Assembly: GCF_003054225.1 (NCBI RefSeq) | Contig: NZ_QBKQ01000003.1 | Span: forward strand, 496,001-560,000 | Direction of reading: 5' to 3' | Origin: Christiangramia gaetbulicola | Lineage (GTDB): Bacteria; Bacteroidota; Bacteroidia; Flavobacteriales; Flavobacteriaceae | DNA length: 64,000 bases | Shown here: positions 51,086-59,891 of the stretch, piece by piece | Numbering within the stretch: position 1 is the first letter of the stretch | Layout of the letters: each line of letters begins with the position of its first letter | Translations under genes and position numbers: made by a program | The notes under the pieces: model-generated | The model's database searches: none | Seen by the model: the letters and a program-made list of their open reading frames with translations, nothing else | Told to the model about the DNA's origin: nothing

Positions 51086-52699
51086 ATGTCGGAAGAAACA
51101 ATTCTCTATCCCGAAACCAATTATTTTTCACCCTTTATTCTCGATTATCTGGCTGAAAAAAGCAGCCTTAAAGATTTCTATAATCGCTATCCAAAAATTG
51201 AAAATTTCGGACCTCAAATAGAGGAGAAAAAGAACAGTTATGATCATAGTATCCGCAAAGACCTTATCGAGGTTTTAAATGAACAGTATTCAGGGCTGGA
51301 AGTTTCAGAATTGACCAGAGAAAATATAGAGCTTTTCGGTTCAGAAAAAACTTTCACCGTTGTTACCGGGCACCAGTTGAACCTTTTCACTGGCCCGCTT
51401 TATTTTCTTTATAAGATCATTTCCACGATCAATCTTACCAGGCAGTTAAAAAATAAGTATCCCGAAAATAATTTTGTTCCTATTTACTGGATGGCGACGG
51501 AAGATCATGATTTTGATGAAATAAACTTCTTCAATCTTAATGGCAAGAAATTCAAATGGAACAATGCAGATAAAAGAGCAGGGAAGACCGCGGTTGGAAA
51601 ACTTTCTACTGAAGGACTGGATGAGGTATTTAAACTTTTTTCAGCTGAAATTGGTGGTGGCGAAAATGCGGAATATCTAAAGAACTTATTCGAAAAGGGC
51701 TATCTGGAACATGATAATCTAACCGATGCCACCCGTTATATCGCTAATGAGCTCTTTGGCGAATCTGGACTGGTGATCGTGGCAGCCGGTGACAAGAGGC
51801 TGAAAAAGCATTTCATTCCTTTTGTGGAGAATGAACTCACCAAACAGGTGTCGCTAAATAAAACTACCGAAACTGTTGAAAAAATAAATTCCCTGGGATA
51901 TAATATCCAGGTGAATCCAAGGGAGATCAACCTGTTTTATCTAACCGAGGAACTGCGTGAAAGGATCATTGAAAAAGATGGGAAATACTTTGTTCATGAA
52001 ACCGAGATCTCCTGGACCAAAGATGAGATCCTTAATGAACTAAAGGAACATCCTGAGCGGTTCAGTCCTAATGTAATGCTAAGGCCGCTATACCAGGAAG
52101 TGATCCTGCCTAACCTTTGTTATATAGGAGGTGGGGGTGAGCTGGCGTACTGGCTGGAACTAAAGTCATATTTCGAGACTGAAAACATTACTTTCCCTAT
52201 GCTATTGTTGCGTAACTCTGCTTTATTGCAAACAGCCAAGCAGAATGAAAAGCGTGAGCGATTGAATATCACTATGCCTGAGCTTTTTCTAAAGCAGCAT
52301 GAGCTTATAAACAGGAAGGTTAGGAAGATCTCGAATATTGATATCGACTTTTCTCCGCAGAAAGAGCATCTTGTCCAGCAATTCCAGCAAATGTATGACC
52401 TGGCCGAGCAAACAGACGAGTCATTCCTGGGAGCCGTAAAAGCACAGGAGGTGAAACAATTAAAAGGACTGGACAATCTTGAAAAAAGGTTACTGAAAGC
52501 TCAAAAGAGAAAACTAAAGGATGAAGTGGAGAGGATCGCCAAATTACAGAACGCTCTTTTCCCGAATCGCAGCCTGCAGGAAAGACAAACCAATTTTTCT
52601 GAATTTTACGTGGAGTATGGTAAGGATCTAATCTCACATCTGATGGAGAATTTAGACCCTCTGGAATCTAACTTTAAAATTTTGACATTTGGAAAATAA
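51086..52699 (+). CDS. bshC: Bacillithiol biosynthesis cysteine-adding enzyme BshC
   Basis: BshC adds cysteine to glucosaminyl-malate, the last step of bacillithiol synthesis. The 537-residue protein has the conserved VTGHQLNLFTGPLYFLYKI and VPIYWMATEDHDFDEIN (Rossmann core), RPLYQEVILPNLCYIGGGGELAYWLELK near the middle (landmarks), and a long C-terminal coiled coil (about 385-515) that mediates dimerisation. A near-consensus TATATTTA box is at 51057-51064. Its partners bshA and bshB are not here; YtxJ at 15064 is a second pathway-linked protein. Confidence 0.93.
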   Translation: MSEETILYPETNYFSPFILDYLAEKSSLKDFYNRYPKIENFGPQIEEKKNSYDHSIRKDLIEVLNEQYSGLEVSELTRENIELFGSEKTFTVVTGHQLNLFTGPLYFLYKIISTINLTRQLKNKYPENNFVPIYWMATEDHDFDEINFFNLNGKKFKWNNADKRAGKTAVGKLSTEGLDEVFKLFSAEIGGGENAEYLKNLFEKGYLEHDNLTDATRYIANELFGESGLVIVAAGDKRLKKHFIPFVENELTKQVSLNKTTETVEKINSLGYNIQVNPREINLFYLTEELRERIIEKDGKYFVHETEISWTKDEILNELKEHPERFSPNVMLRPLYQEVILPNLCYIGGGGELAYWLELKSYFETENITFPMLLLRNSALLQTAKQNEKRERLNITMPELFLKQHELINRKVRKISNIDIDFSPQKEHLVQQFQQMYDLAEQTDESFLGAVKAQEVKQLKGLDNLEKRLLKAQKRKLKDEVERIAKLQNALFPNRSLQERQTNFSEFYVEYGKDLISHLMENLDPLESNFKILTFGK

Positions 52700-52703
52700 T
52701 AAA

Positions 52704-54068
52704 ATGCATACCATAGATATGGATCTAGTGGAAATGACCCTGGATGTCATGAAATACACCATAGATCGTATCTCAAACGTTACCCCTGAACTTGGATCTC
52801 CCAAAAAAGAGGAAGATCTTTTAAGAATAGTAGGAGAAACCATTACTCCTGAAGGAATTGGAGGTGAGAATGCCTTCCAGTTATTCAGAGATGTACTGGT
52901 AAAGGCTACCGTGCCTATAGACCATCCCCGTCACCTGGCCTTTGTACCCGCTGCACCAACCAGGGCAGCGATCATGTTCGACCTTGTTACCTCGGCTTCC
53001 AGTATTCATGGAGCTTATTGGATGGAAGGTGCCGGTGGAATTTTCTGTGAAAACCAGGCTATGAAATGGCTTGTTTCCCTAACTAAATTACCTGAAGGCG
53101 CTTTTGGTGTTTTTACCAGTGGAGGAACAGCCGCGAATCTTTCGGCTTTAGTGACGGCAAGAGAAGAATGGAGAGAACAAAAGCCAGAACACGCCAGAGA
53201 CAGAGCGTTATTATTAGCCTCGACAGGAGCGCATAGTTCTATAAAATCCATGGCTAAAGTAATGGATGCCGATATTCAGCTTATAGAATCTGAAGATGAA
53301 TATCTTTCAGGGAATGAACTTAGGAAAGCGCTGGATGGTTTAGACGAAAATGACAGGAACAGGTTGTTCGCGATTGTAGCTACCGGTGGAACCACCAATG
53401 CTGGAATCATTGACGATCTGCAGGGGATAGCAGATATTTGTGAGGAAGAAAATATCTGGTTACATGTAGACTGCGCTTATGGCGGAGGAGCACTGGCGGC
53501 AAATTCAGTAAGGCATCTTTTCAACGGCATCGAAAAAGCAGACAGTATCACTATAGATCCTCATAAATGGTTGTTTTCGCCTTATGATTGCGGTGCGGTT
53601 ATTTATAAGAATCTGGAGCTGGCCAAAAAAGCCCATTCACAAAAGGGCGCTTACCTGGAGATCTTTAAAGATGAAGGTGCCCAGGGATTTAATCCGGCAG
53701 ATTATCAAATACAACTGACCAGAAGACTACGCGGGATGCCACTATGGTTCTCGCTGGCGATGCATGGCACCAATAAGTATAAGGAAGCGATTGAGCGCGG
53801 AATAGAACTGGCTAAAATTGCCGCAGAGAAGATCAAGAATAATGATAACCTGGAGCTGGTAAGACCGGCTAGTCTATCGGTCGTTCTTTTCAAAAGAAAG
53901 GGATGGGCGGCAGAAGATTACCGCGACTGGACTTACAAAAACCATAATTCAGGTTTTGCCCTGGTAACTCCCTCACTTTGGAAAGAGGAGAGCGTGGTGC
54001 GTTTTTGTTTTATAAATCCAGATACCACAGAGAAGGATATCGACGAGATCCTGGCAACGCTTGCTTAG
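52704..54068 (+). CDS. Group II PLP-dependent decarboxylase
   Basis: A 454-residue fold-type I PLP enzyme of the glutamate/aromatic amino acid/diaminobutyrate decarboxylase family. PLP lysine K288 in TIDPHKWLFSPYDCGA, PLP-pyridine contact Asp256 in LHVDCAYGGG, and phosphate-binding TSGGTAANLSAL. PRHLAFVPAAPTRAA is the substrate loop. The family includes L-DOPA/tyrosine and L-2,4-diaminobutyrate decarboxylases; substrate not assignable. The ATG at 52704, 4 nt after the bshC stop, is preferred to a TTG inside bshC. Co-transcription with bshC is likely. Confidence 0.85.
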   Translation: MHTIDMDLVEMTLDVMKYTIDRISNVTPELGSPKKEEDLLRIVGETITPEGIGGENAFQLFRDVLVKATVPIDHPRHLAFVPAAPTRAAIMFDLVTSASSIHGAYWMEGAGGIFCENQAMKWLVSLTKLPEGAFGVFTSGGTAANLSALVTAREEWREQKPEHARDRALLLASTGAHSSIKSMAKVMDADIQLIESEDEYLSGNELRKALDGLDENDRNRLFAIVATGGTTNAGIIDDLQGIADICEEENIWLHVDCAYGGGALAANSVRHLFNGIEKADSITIDPHKWLFSPYDCGAVIYKNLELAKKAHSQKGAYLEIFKDEGAQGFNPADYQIQLTRRLRGMPLWFSLAMHGTNKYKEAIERGIELAKIAAEKIKNNDNLELVRPASLSVVLFKRKGWAAEDYRDWTYKNHNSGFALVTPSLWKEESVVRFCFINPDTTEKDIDEILATLA

Positions 54069-54161
54069 TTGTAAGTGACTCTTAATTTGATATTTAGCGG
54101 CTATTTTTCATATATTAGAATACTTTAGGGAATTAATTAACCAACTAAACCAATTTTAATT

Positions 54162-54611
54162 ATGAAAAAACTAATGTTGCTGCTATTTGCGGCCGTATTG
54201 ATAAACTTCAGTGTGAAAGCTCAAAATTATTCGGAAGTGAGATCTGTGATCGAAAGGAACTCCAGGATTATGCAGAAAGCCATGGAAGATGGGGATTTTG
54301 ATAAATTCGGGTCTTTCTTCGCCGATGATGTGATCTTCAAAATGTCTGGACAGGAAGCTTTAAACGGAAGAGATGCCGTTACTGCCGCGCATAAACCTAT
54401 GGCCGAGCAAAATATGAAATTAGTAATTCATACAGATGAAGTGCTGGATTTTGGAGATTACGCTAACGAACTTGGTACTTACGAGATACATACCAAGGAA
54501 GGCCAGAAGGTAGATCATGGGAGATATTCAACTTTATGGAAGAATGTGAATGGTGACTGGAAAATATACCGGGACTTTGTAAGCACATCAGCTGGCGCAG
54601 GCCAACCCTAA
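54162..54611 (+). CDS. Exported NTF2-like (DUF4440/SgcJ type) protein
   Basis: A 149-residue protein with a signal peptide (MKKLMLLLFAAVLINFSVKA) and an NTF2-like domain: MEDGDFDKFGSFFADDVIF, NGRDAVTAAHKPM, and DHGRYSTLWKNVNGDWKIYRD. The family includes small ketosteroid-isomerase-like proteins of unknown ligand. Its transcript terminator lies inside the 3' end of the convergent SIMPL gene. Confidence 0.8.
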   Translation: MKKLMLLLFAAVLINFSVKAQNYSEVRSVIERNSRIMQKAMEDGDFDKFGSFFADDVIFKMSGQEALNGRDAVTAAHKPMAEQNMKLVIHTDEVLDFGDYANELGTYEIHTKEGQKVDHGRYSTLWKNVNGDWKIYRDFVSTSAGAGQP

Positions 54612-54619
54612 AAAAAAGA

Positions 54620-55345
54620 TCAATCAATTTCATATTCCAGCCTCATAGTAATTGAGGCTGTTTTATTTTTGTCTGCGGTATTGTAAGCACCACTCCAGCT
54701 GTAATCTTCCCCGCTATTCTGCCCGGTAATCTGAAATACACCCATACTCGCGCTTTTAAGATCTCCCAGTGATTCACCACTGTTGGCAGCGATCTTTTCC
54801 GCTCTTAATCGTGCGTCTTCTGTGGCTTTAGAGATCATTTCAATTTTAAGATCGGCGATCTTGGTATAGTAATATCTTGGTGGCGAAGAATTGAATTGTA
54901 CTCCTTTGTTCAGTAATTCGGTGATCTCCCTGGATACACTTTCAATAAGTTCAACTTCGGTAGATTCTATTTTTATCGGTTGGATGAGTTCATAGCCTTT
55001 AAATATACTGCCGGTGAAATTCCCATTTTGATATTGGTTTTCCATCTGCTCGATGGTTTGTACCGAGTTAAAGACGATATTTTCAGCTTTGATACCCTGA
55101 TCTACCAGGTATTTTCTCACGATCTCCTTATCCCGGTTCAACTGTTCATAAGCTTCTTCCAGGTTGGGATTCATTCGGCTAAATCTTCCTTCCCAGACGA
55201 TGAGGTCTGAAATGAAATTTTCACTGCCAGAACCGGTCACCGAGATGACACCATCTGGATTAGCTCTGGAAACATAAGAATTGCCTAAAAACCAGGCGGC
55301 AAGGACTATCGCGATAGAAAAGATGATCGCACTAAGGTATTTCAT
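54620..55345 (-). CDS. SIMPL domain protein
   Basis: A 241-residue protein with one N-terminal transmembrane/signal segment (YLSAIIFSIAIVLAAWFLG). The SIMPL (DUF541) domain follows: ISVTGSGSENF, IVFNSVQTIEQMENQY, ARLRAEKIAANSGESLGDLKSASMG. The family is exported and linked to stress or envelope functions; no enzymatic role is known. The ATG at 55345 is chosen because the hydrophobic segment begins there. It is divergent from guaA by 83 bp. Confidence 0.82.
   Translation of the reverse strand: MKYLSAIIFSIAIVLAAWFLGNSYVSRANPDGVISVTGSGSENFISDLIVWEGRFSRMNPNLEEAYEQLNRDKEIVRKYLVDQGIKAENIVFNSVQTIEQMENQYQNGNFTGSIFKGYELIQPIKIESTEVELIESVSREITELLNKGVQFNSSPPRYYYTKIADLKIEMISKATEDARLRAEKIAANSGESLGDLKSASMGVFQITGQNSGEDYSWSGAYNTADKNKTASITMRLEYEID
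54638..54671 (+). terminator. Intrinsic terminator of the NTF2-like gene, inside the SIMPL coding sequence
   Basis: CAGCCTCA (54638-54645) pairs with TGAGGCTG (54653-54660), followed by TTTTATTTTTG. It lies 27 nt after the stop at 54611 and inside the last 17 codons of the convergent SIMPL gene. Confidence 0.8.
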
Positions 55346-55391
55346 GTGAAGAGGTTTATGCTTAATTAAATATAGAAAATTTATCAAATCC

Positions 55392-55425
55392 TTTGCTTTC
55401 ATTTTTTCTCGTTTTCCTATTTTTG
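55392..55425 (+). promoter_or_regulatory. Promoter of guaA, leaderless geometry
   Basis: TTTG (55392-55395), 22-nt spacer, TATTTTTG (55418-55425). The guaA ATG follows 3 nt after the box, so a start about 4 nt after the box is the A of the ATG. Confidence 0.65.
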
Positions 55426-55428
55426 CGC

Positions 55429-56958
55429 ATGCAAAACAACGTACTCATCCTAGACTTTGGCTCGCAGTACACACAGCTTATAGCACGAAGAGTTAGAGAG
55501 CTGAATATTTACTGCGAAATTTATCCCTATCACAAAATACCAGAAGATTTATCAGGTTTTAAAGCAGTCATCCTTTCCGGAAGTCCATTTTCGGTAAGAG
55601 CTGAAGACGCACCACACCCTGATCTTTCACAAATTCGCGGAAAACTGCCTGTTCTGGCAGTGTGTTACGGTGCACAGTACCTGGCGCATTTCTTCGGAGG
55701 AAAAGTAGAACCTTCAGATACCAGGGAATATGGTAGAGCGAATCTTTCTGTGATCAAGGATGCCGAACCTTTATTTGAGAACATTAAAGAGAATTCTCAG
55801 GTTTGGATGAGTCATAGTGATTCTATCATAGACCTTCCTGAAAATGCCGTGAGACTGGCCAGTACCTCAGATGTACTTAATGCCGCTTACAGGATAGATG
55901 GGGAAGATACTTTTGCAATACAGTTCCATCCTGAGGTTTATCACTCGACAGATGGAAAGCAATTACTGGAGAATTTCCTTGTAAAGATTGCCGGTACCCA
56001 GCAATCCTGGACTCCTGGAGCTTTTGTAGATCTTACGGTTTCAGAACTTAAAGAGAAGATCGGTGATGATAAAGTGGTACTTGGTTTAAGTGGTGGAGTA
56101 GATTCTACTGTAGCCGCGGTTCTGCTTCATAAAGCTATCGGGAAGAACCTTTATTGCATTTTTGTAAATAATGGTCTTTTGAGAAAGAACGAATTCGAAA
56201 GCGTTCTGGATCAATATAAACATATGGGGCTTAACGTAAAGGGAGTTGATGCTTCGGCACGATTTCTGGATGCGCTAAAAGGATTAAGTGATCCTGAAGA
56301 AAAGCGTAAAGCCATTGGAAACACATTTATTGAAGTTTTCGACGATGAAGCTCACGAGATAAAGGATGTGGTTTACCTGGCCCAGGGAACCATTTATCCA
56401 GATGTTATCGAATCGGTTTCAGTGAACGGACCTTCGGTAACTATCAAATCTCACCATAATGTGGGAGGTTTGCCAGACTTCATGAAACTTAAAGTTGTGG
56501 AGCCTCTTAGAATGTTGTTCAAGGATGAGGTGAGAAGAGTTGGTAAGGAACTTGGTATAGATAAGGAACTACTGGGTAGACACCCTTTCCCAGGTCCGGG
56601 ACTTGCGATAAGGATCCTAGGAGATATCACCGCAGAAAAGGTGCGCATACTTCAGGAAGTAGACCATGTATTTATCCAGGGCTTAAGAGACTGGATGCTG
56701 TATGATAAGGTATGGCAGGCAGGAGCGATCCTGTTACCAATTCAGTCTGTTGGAGTAATGGGAGATGAAAGAACCTACGAGCAGGTTGTAGCTTTAAGAG
56801 CGGTAGAATCTACCGATGGGATGACTGCAGACTGGGTGAATTTACCTTATGAATTTTTACAAAAAACGTCCAATACAATAATTAACCGGGTAAAGGGCGT
56901 TAATAGAGTGGTGTATGATATAAGTTCAAAACCACCAGCAACAATTGAGTGGGAATAA
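55429..56958 (+). CDS. guaA: GMP synthase (glutamine-hydrolysing)
   Basis: Converts XMP to GMP with ATP and glutamine. The 509-residue protein has the GATase domain (1-190: catalytic Cys79 in [10 protein letters not shown]; His167 and Glu169 in FHPEV), the ATP pyrophosphatase domain with P-loop SGGVDST (221-227), and the C-terminal dimerisation domain. The ATG at 55429 is chosen because [22 protein letters not shown] is the conserved start (landmark), and a longer in-frame reading would overlap the promoter. Confidence 0.97.
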   Translation: MQNNVLILDFGSQYTQLIARRVRELNIYCEIYPYHKIPEDLSGFKAVILSGSPFSVRAEDAPHPDLSQIRGKLPVLAVCYGAQYLAHFFGGKVEPSDTREYGRANLSVIKDAEPLFENIKENSQVWMSHSDSIIDLPENAVRLASTSDVLNAAYRIDGEDTFAIQFHPEVYHSTDGKQLLENFLVKIAGTQQSWTPGAFVDLTVSELKEKIGDDKVVLGLSGGVDSTVAAVLLHKAIGKNLYCIFVNNGLLRKNEFESVLDQYKHMGLNVKGVDASARFLDALKGLSDPEEKRKAIGNTFIEVFDDEAHEIKDVVYLAQGTIYPDVIESVSVNGPSVTIKSHHNVGGLPDFMKLKVVEPLRMLFKDEVRRVGKELGIDKELLGRHPFPGPGLAIRILGDITAEKVRILQEVDHVFIQGLRDWMLYDKVWQAGAILLPIQSVGVMGDERTYEQVVALRAVESTDGMTADWVNLPYEFLQKTSNTIINRVKGVNRVVYDISSKPPATIEWE

Positions 56959-56990
56959 GATAATTTTCATTTCAACCTAAATCGATCATA

Positions 56991-58955
56991 ATGAAGTACC
57001 TATTTGTAATATGCTTTCTTTTTCAAATTTATTCGACTTCGGCGAATGCCCAGTCCTATAAATACCATACTGTAAAAAAAGGGGAAACCGTTTTTAGTAT
57101 TTCTCAAACCTATAGTATAGATGAGGAAGATATTTACAAATATAATCCCGATGCTAAAGAGGGGATAGGCATAAATGAAAAACTCGTGATCCCGATCGAT
57201 GCATCTACTTCCCAACCTGAAGCTGGAAGTTCAGTCAGTTTTAAAGAGCATACGGTTAAAAAGAAGGAAACTCTTTATAGTCTTTCCAAGGAATATGACG
57301 TAAGTGTAGATGAGATAAAAAGGTATAATAAGCAGCTTTACTCAAAAGAATTGCAGATGGGTGAAACCATTAGAATACCTCAGGGTGCTGCACGCAGCAA
57401 CTCTATGATCGCTGAAAATACTCCTAAGCCGGCTCCTGTTTCTAAGCCAAAGGAATCCCAGATCACCAAGACCCGTGAACATATTGTTCTTCCCAAGGAG
57501 ACCAAGTATGGTATCGCGAGAAAATACGGGATGACGCTGAAAGAGCTGGAAGCTATTAATCCACGTGTTGAAGAGCTTCAACCGGGAATGATGATTAGAG
57601 TGGGGACAGATGTTCTTGAAGACGAGCCGGTGATTATTACCGATGATCGTTTCAGATTTTACGAGGTTAAACCTCAGGAAACACTTTTCAGCCTTACCAG
57701 GAGATTTGGAGTTAGCATTGATTCATTAAAACAATTGAATCCGGCTTTAAAAGACGGACTTAAATTCGGGATGGTACTAAAAGTTCCTGAAAATCCTGAT
57801 GGGAAAAATACAGACGATGAAGATTATACCGGTAGCGGCGAATTAGCCAATACCAAAATGGATCTTAGTAACTCTATAAATAACCGCAGCACCAAGGAGA
57901 TCGTTCTAATGTTGCCTTATCACCTCAATAAGATCGAAGAGGATTCTATCGAGACCTACCGTAATTCTATTATGAATGAGAGGGTGGTTAGAATTTCCCT
58001 TGATTTTTACAGTGGGGTTCTAATGGCGATAGATAAAGCAAAATCTATGGGTATCTCTACGAATTTGAAGGTATATGATACCAGGCAGAGTGCTTCTGAT
58101 GTGGCAAATGTGATAAATGCCAATGATTTTAGTAATGTAGATGCTGTGATCGGTCCGTTATTACAAACTCCTACTGAAGCTGCCGCAGCTAGGTTGGAAA
58201 GCAAGAATATCCCTGTGATCAATCCTTTATCTAACCGAAGTATGAGAGGATACCAGAACCTCTTTCAGTCTGTTCCAACAGAGGAATTCATGAAAAATGC
58301 CATGCTGGAGTTTATTTCAAGGAATTCTGCCGGGAAAAACGTGATCATTGTGGCTGATGGAAAGGCCTTCAAAATAAAGAGTGAATTAAGCAGTATTCTT
58401 CCTTCTGCAAGAGTGGTAACCCCTACAGATAATTATGTATCTGATGCCGCGCTGGCGGGAACCCTCACCGCTGGAAAAAACCTGGTGATCCTGGAATCTG
58501 ATAATATAAATGTGGTAAGCAGTACGACCTCTGCACTTAACAGGCTGGCGAGAGAGCATGATATTACTCTTTTAACGACCAATAAGACCAATGCATTTGA
58601 AAACGACATCATTTCTAACAATCACCTTGGGAACTTGAAATTTCATTATCCTTCTGTAGATAAGGAATATGATAACACGGCTACAGAGAAGTTCAACGAA
58701 AGATATGTGGAGCGTTTTAATATCGAGCCTAACAGGTATGCTCTTCGAGGTTACGACCTAACTTTGGATATTCTTTTAAGACTGGCTTCGGCAGAAGATC
58801 TTTATGATTCATTTGAAAGATATCCTGGTTTTACGGAATATTATGAAAGTAAGTTCCATTATATGCCTAATCCAGAAGGAGGTTTTACAAACGATGCGAT
58901 CTACCTGTTGAAACTGAATAAAGACCTAACCATAAGCGAAGCGAATGACCTCTAA
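56991..58955 (+). CDS. Exported four-LysM protein fused to a periplasmic-binding-protein-like domain
   Basis: A 654-residue secreted protein: signal peptide (1-20), four LysM domains (about 25-68, 86-130, 163-205, 223-266), each beginning HTV/HIV/YEV and carrying a (K/P)xET motif that would grip peptidoglycan glycan. A charged linker then leads to a type I periplasmic-binding-protein/receptor-ligand-like fold (about 303-640; EIVLMLPYHLN, DAVIGPLLQTPTEAAAARLESKNIPVIN). The combination recalls LpoA-type activators of peptidoglycan synthases and is widespread in Bacteroidota; its exact role is inferred. It starts 32 nt after guaA and overlaps the OsmC gene by 11 nt. Confidence 0.82.
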   Translation: MKYLFVICFLFQIYSTSANAQSYKYHTVKKGETVFSISQTYSIDEEDIYKYNPDAKEGIGINEKLVIPIDASTSQPEAGSSVSFKEHTVKKKETLYSLSKEYDVSVDEIKRYNKQLYSKELQMGETIRIPQGAARSNSMIAENTPKPAPVSKPKESQITKTREHIVLPKETKYGIARKYGMTLKELEAINPRVEELQPGMMIRVGTDVLEDEPVIITDDRFRFYEVKPQETLFSLTRRFGVSIDSLKQLNPALKDGLKFGMVLKVPENPDGKNTDDEDYTGSGELANTKMDLSNSINNRSTKEIVLMLPYHLNKIEEDSIETYRNSIMNERVVRISLDFYSGVLMAIDKAKSMGISTNLKVYDTRQSASDVANVINANDFSNVDAVIGPLLQTPTEAAAARLESKNIPVINPLSNRSMRGYQNLFQSVPTEEFMKNAMLEFISRNSAGKNVIIVADGKAFKIKSELSSILPSARVVTPTDNYVSDAALAGTLTAGKNLVILESDNINVVSSTTSALNRLAREHDITLLTTNKTNAFENDIISNNHLGNLKFHYPSVDKEYDNTATEKFNERYVERFNIEPNRYALRGYDLTLDILLRLASAEDLYDSFERYPGFTEYYESKFHYMPNPEGGFTNDAIYLLKLNKDLTISEANDL

Positions 58956-59346
58956 AGTAAAATACCTGGGCAGTTTAAGAACCGAGTCTGAGCATTTGCA
59001 AAGCGGAGCAAAGATGATCACAGATGCCCCGGTAGATAATCACGGGAAAGGTGAAGCCTTTTCACCTACAGATACGGTTGCGAATGCGCTTGCTACCTGT
59101 ATGCTCACGGTAATGGGCATAAAGGCAGAATCTTTAGGAGTAGATATGGATGGAGCTACTGCTGAGGTTACCAAGACCATGGCGGCAGATCCGCGCAGGA
59201 TCTCCAAGATAGACGTTAATATACTTTTCCCGAGATCTTATGAGGAAAAGGAAACCAGGATCCTTGAAAATACAGGGAGGACCTGTCCTGTCCTACAAAG
59301 TTTACATCCCGATATAGAGAAGAATATTTCTTTTAAATATTCATGA
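58945..59346 (+). CDS. OsmC family peroxiredoxin-like protein
   Basis: A 133-residue dimeric fold with the two redox cysteines of the OsmC/Ohr superfamily: Cys52 (ALATCML) and Cys114 (NTGRTCPVLQS). FSPTDTVANALATCM is the family block. It would reduce organic or fatty acyl hydroperoxides in the cytoplasm, probably with a dithiol partner; the OsmC branch is preferred over Ohr. The ATG is 11 nt inside the LysM gene. It shares a 4-nt overlap with the next gene. Confidence 0.87.
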   Translation: MTSKVKYLGSLRTESEHLQSGAKMITDAPVDNHGKGEAFSPTDTVANALATCMLTVMGIKAESLGVDMDGATAEVTKTMAADPRRISKIDVNILFPRSYEEKETRILENTGRTCPVLQSLHPDIEKNISFKYS

Positions 59347-59891
59347 AAATTCACGGCCTCTTAATTTGCTGCCTTTTATGCATCGCTAGTTCCTTGTCTC
59401 AGGAAGAACAGGAGAAGATCAAATGGCAGGAGGGAAGGCCACTTACCTGGGAAGATTTTAAGGCTGAACCAGATACTACTTTATCCTATTCTGCGAATAC
59501 AAATTCCGGGATTAGCTATACCTGGAATTATAGCACGGCAACCGGAGTTCCTGTACTGGAACACGAAGTTTTTACCAATTTTTATCCAAATAAGTCATGG
59601 GTGCAGAAAGATATTCATGATGAGGATTACCTGCTGAAGCACGAGCAACTGCATTTTGATATTTCAGAATTACATGCCCGTAAGCTTAGAAAGGCTTTGG
59701 CTGAATATGAAATTCTCAGAAATATTCGCCAGGATCTAAAACGTATCTATAATCGAATTGAAGCTGAAAGAGTGGAAATGCAGAATAAATTCGACCGGGA
59801 AACTTCCCACAGCGAGAATAAAGAAGCTGAAAGGAAGTGGCGTGAATTTGTAAAGCAGGAGCTTAAAAAGCTAGCAAAATATTCCAGTTAA
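59343..59891 (+). CDS. Small exported zincin-like protein (DUF922 type)
   Basis: A 182-residue protein with a signal peptide (HGLLICCLLCIASSLS). It has the thermolysin-like HExxH motif in KHEQLHFDISELHARKL: His100, Glu101, His104 and a further His111. The length fits DUF922-type predicted zinc peptidases. WQEGRPLTWEDFKAEPDTT is the family start block. The C-terminal 60 residues are a charged helix. The ATG overlaps the OsmC stop (4 nt). Its convergent neighbour overlaps its last 4 nt. Confidence 0.78.
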   Translation: MKIHGLLICCLLCIASSLSQEEQEKIKWQEGRPLTWEDFKAEPDTTLSYSANTNSGISYTWNYSTATGVPVLEHEVFTNFYPNKSWVQKDIHDEDYLLKHEQLHFDISELHARKLRKALAEYEILRNIRQDLKRIYNRIEAERVEMQNKFDRETSHSENKEAERKWREFVKQELKKLAKYSS

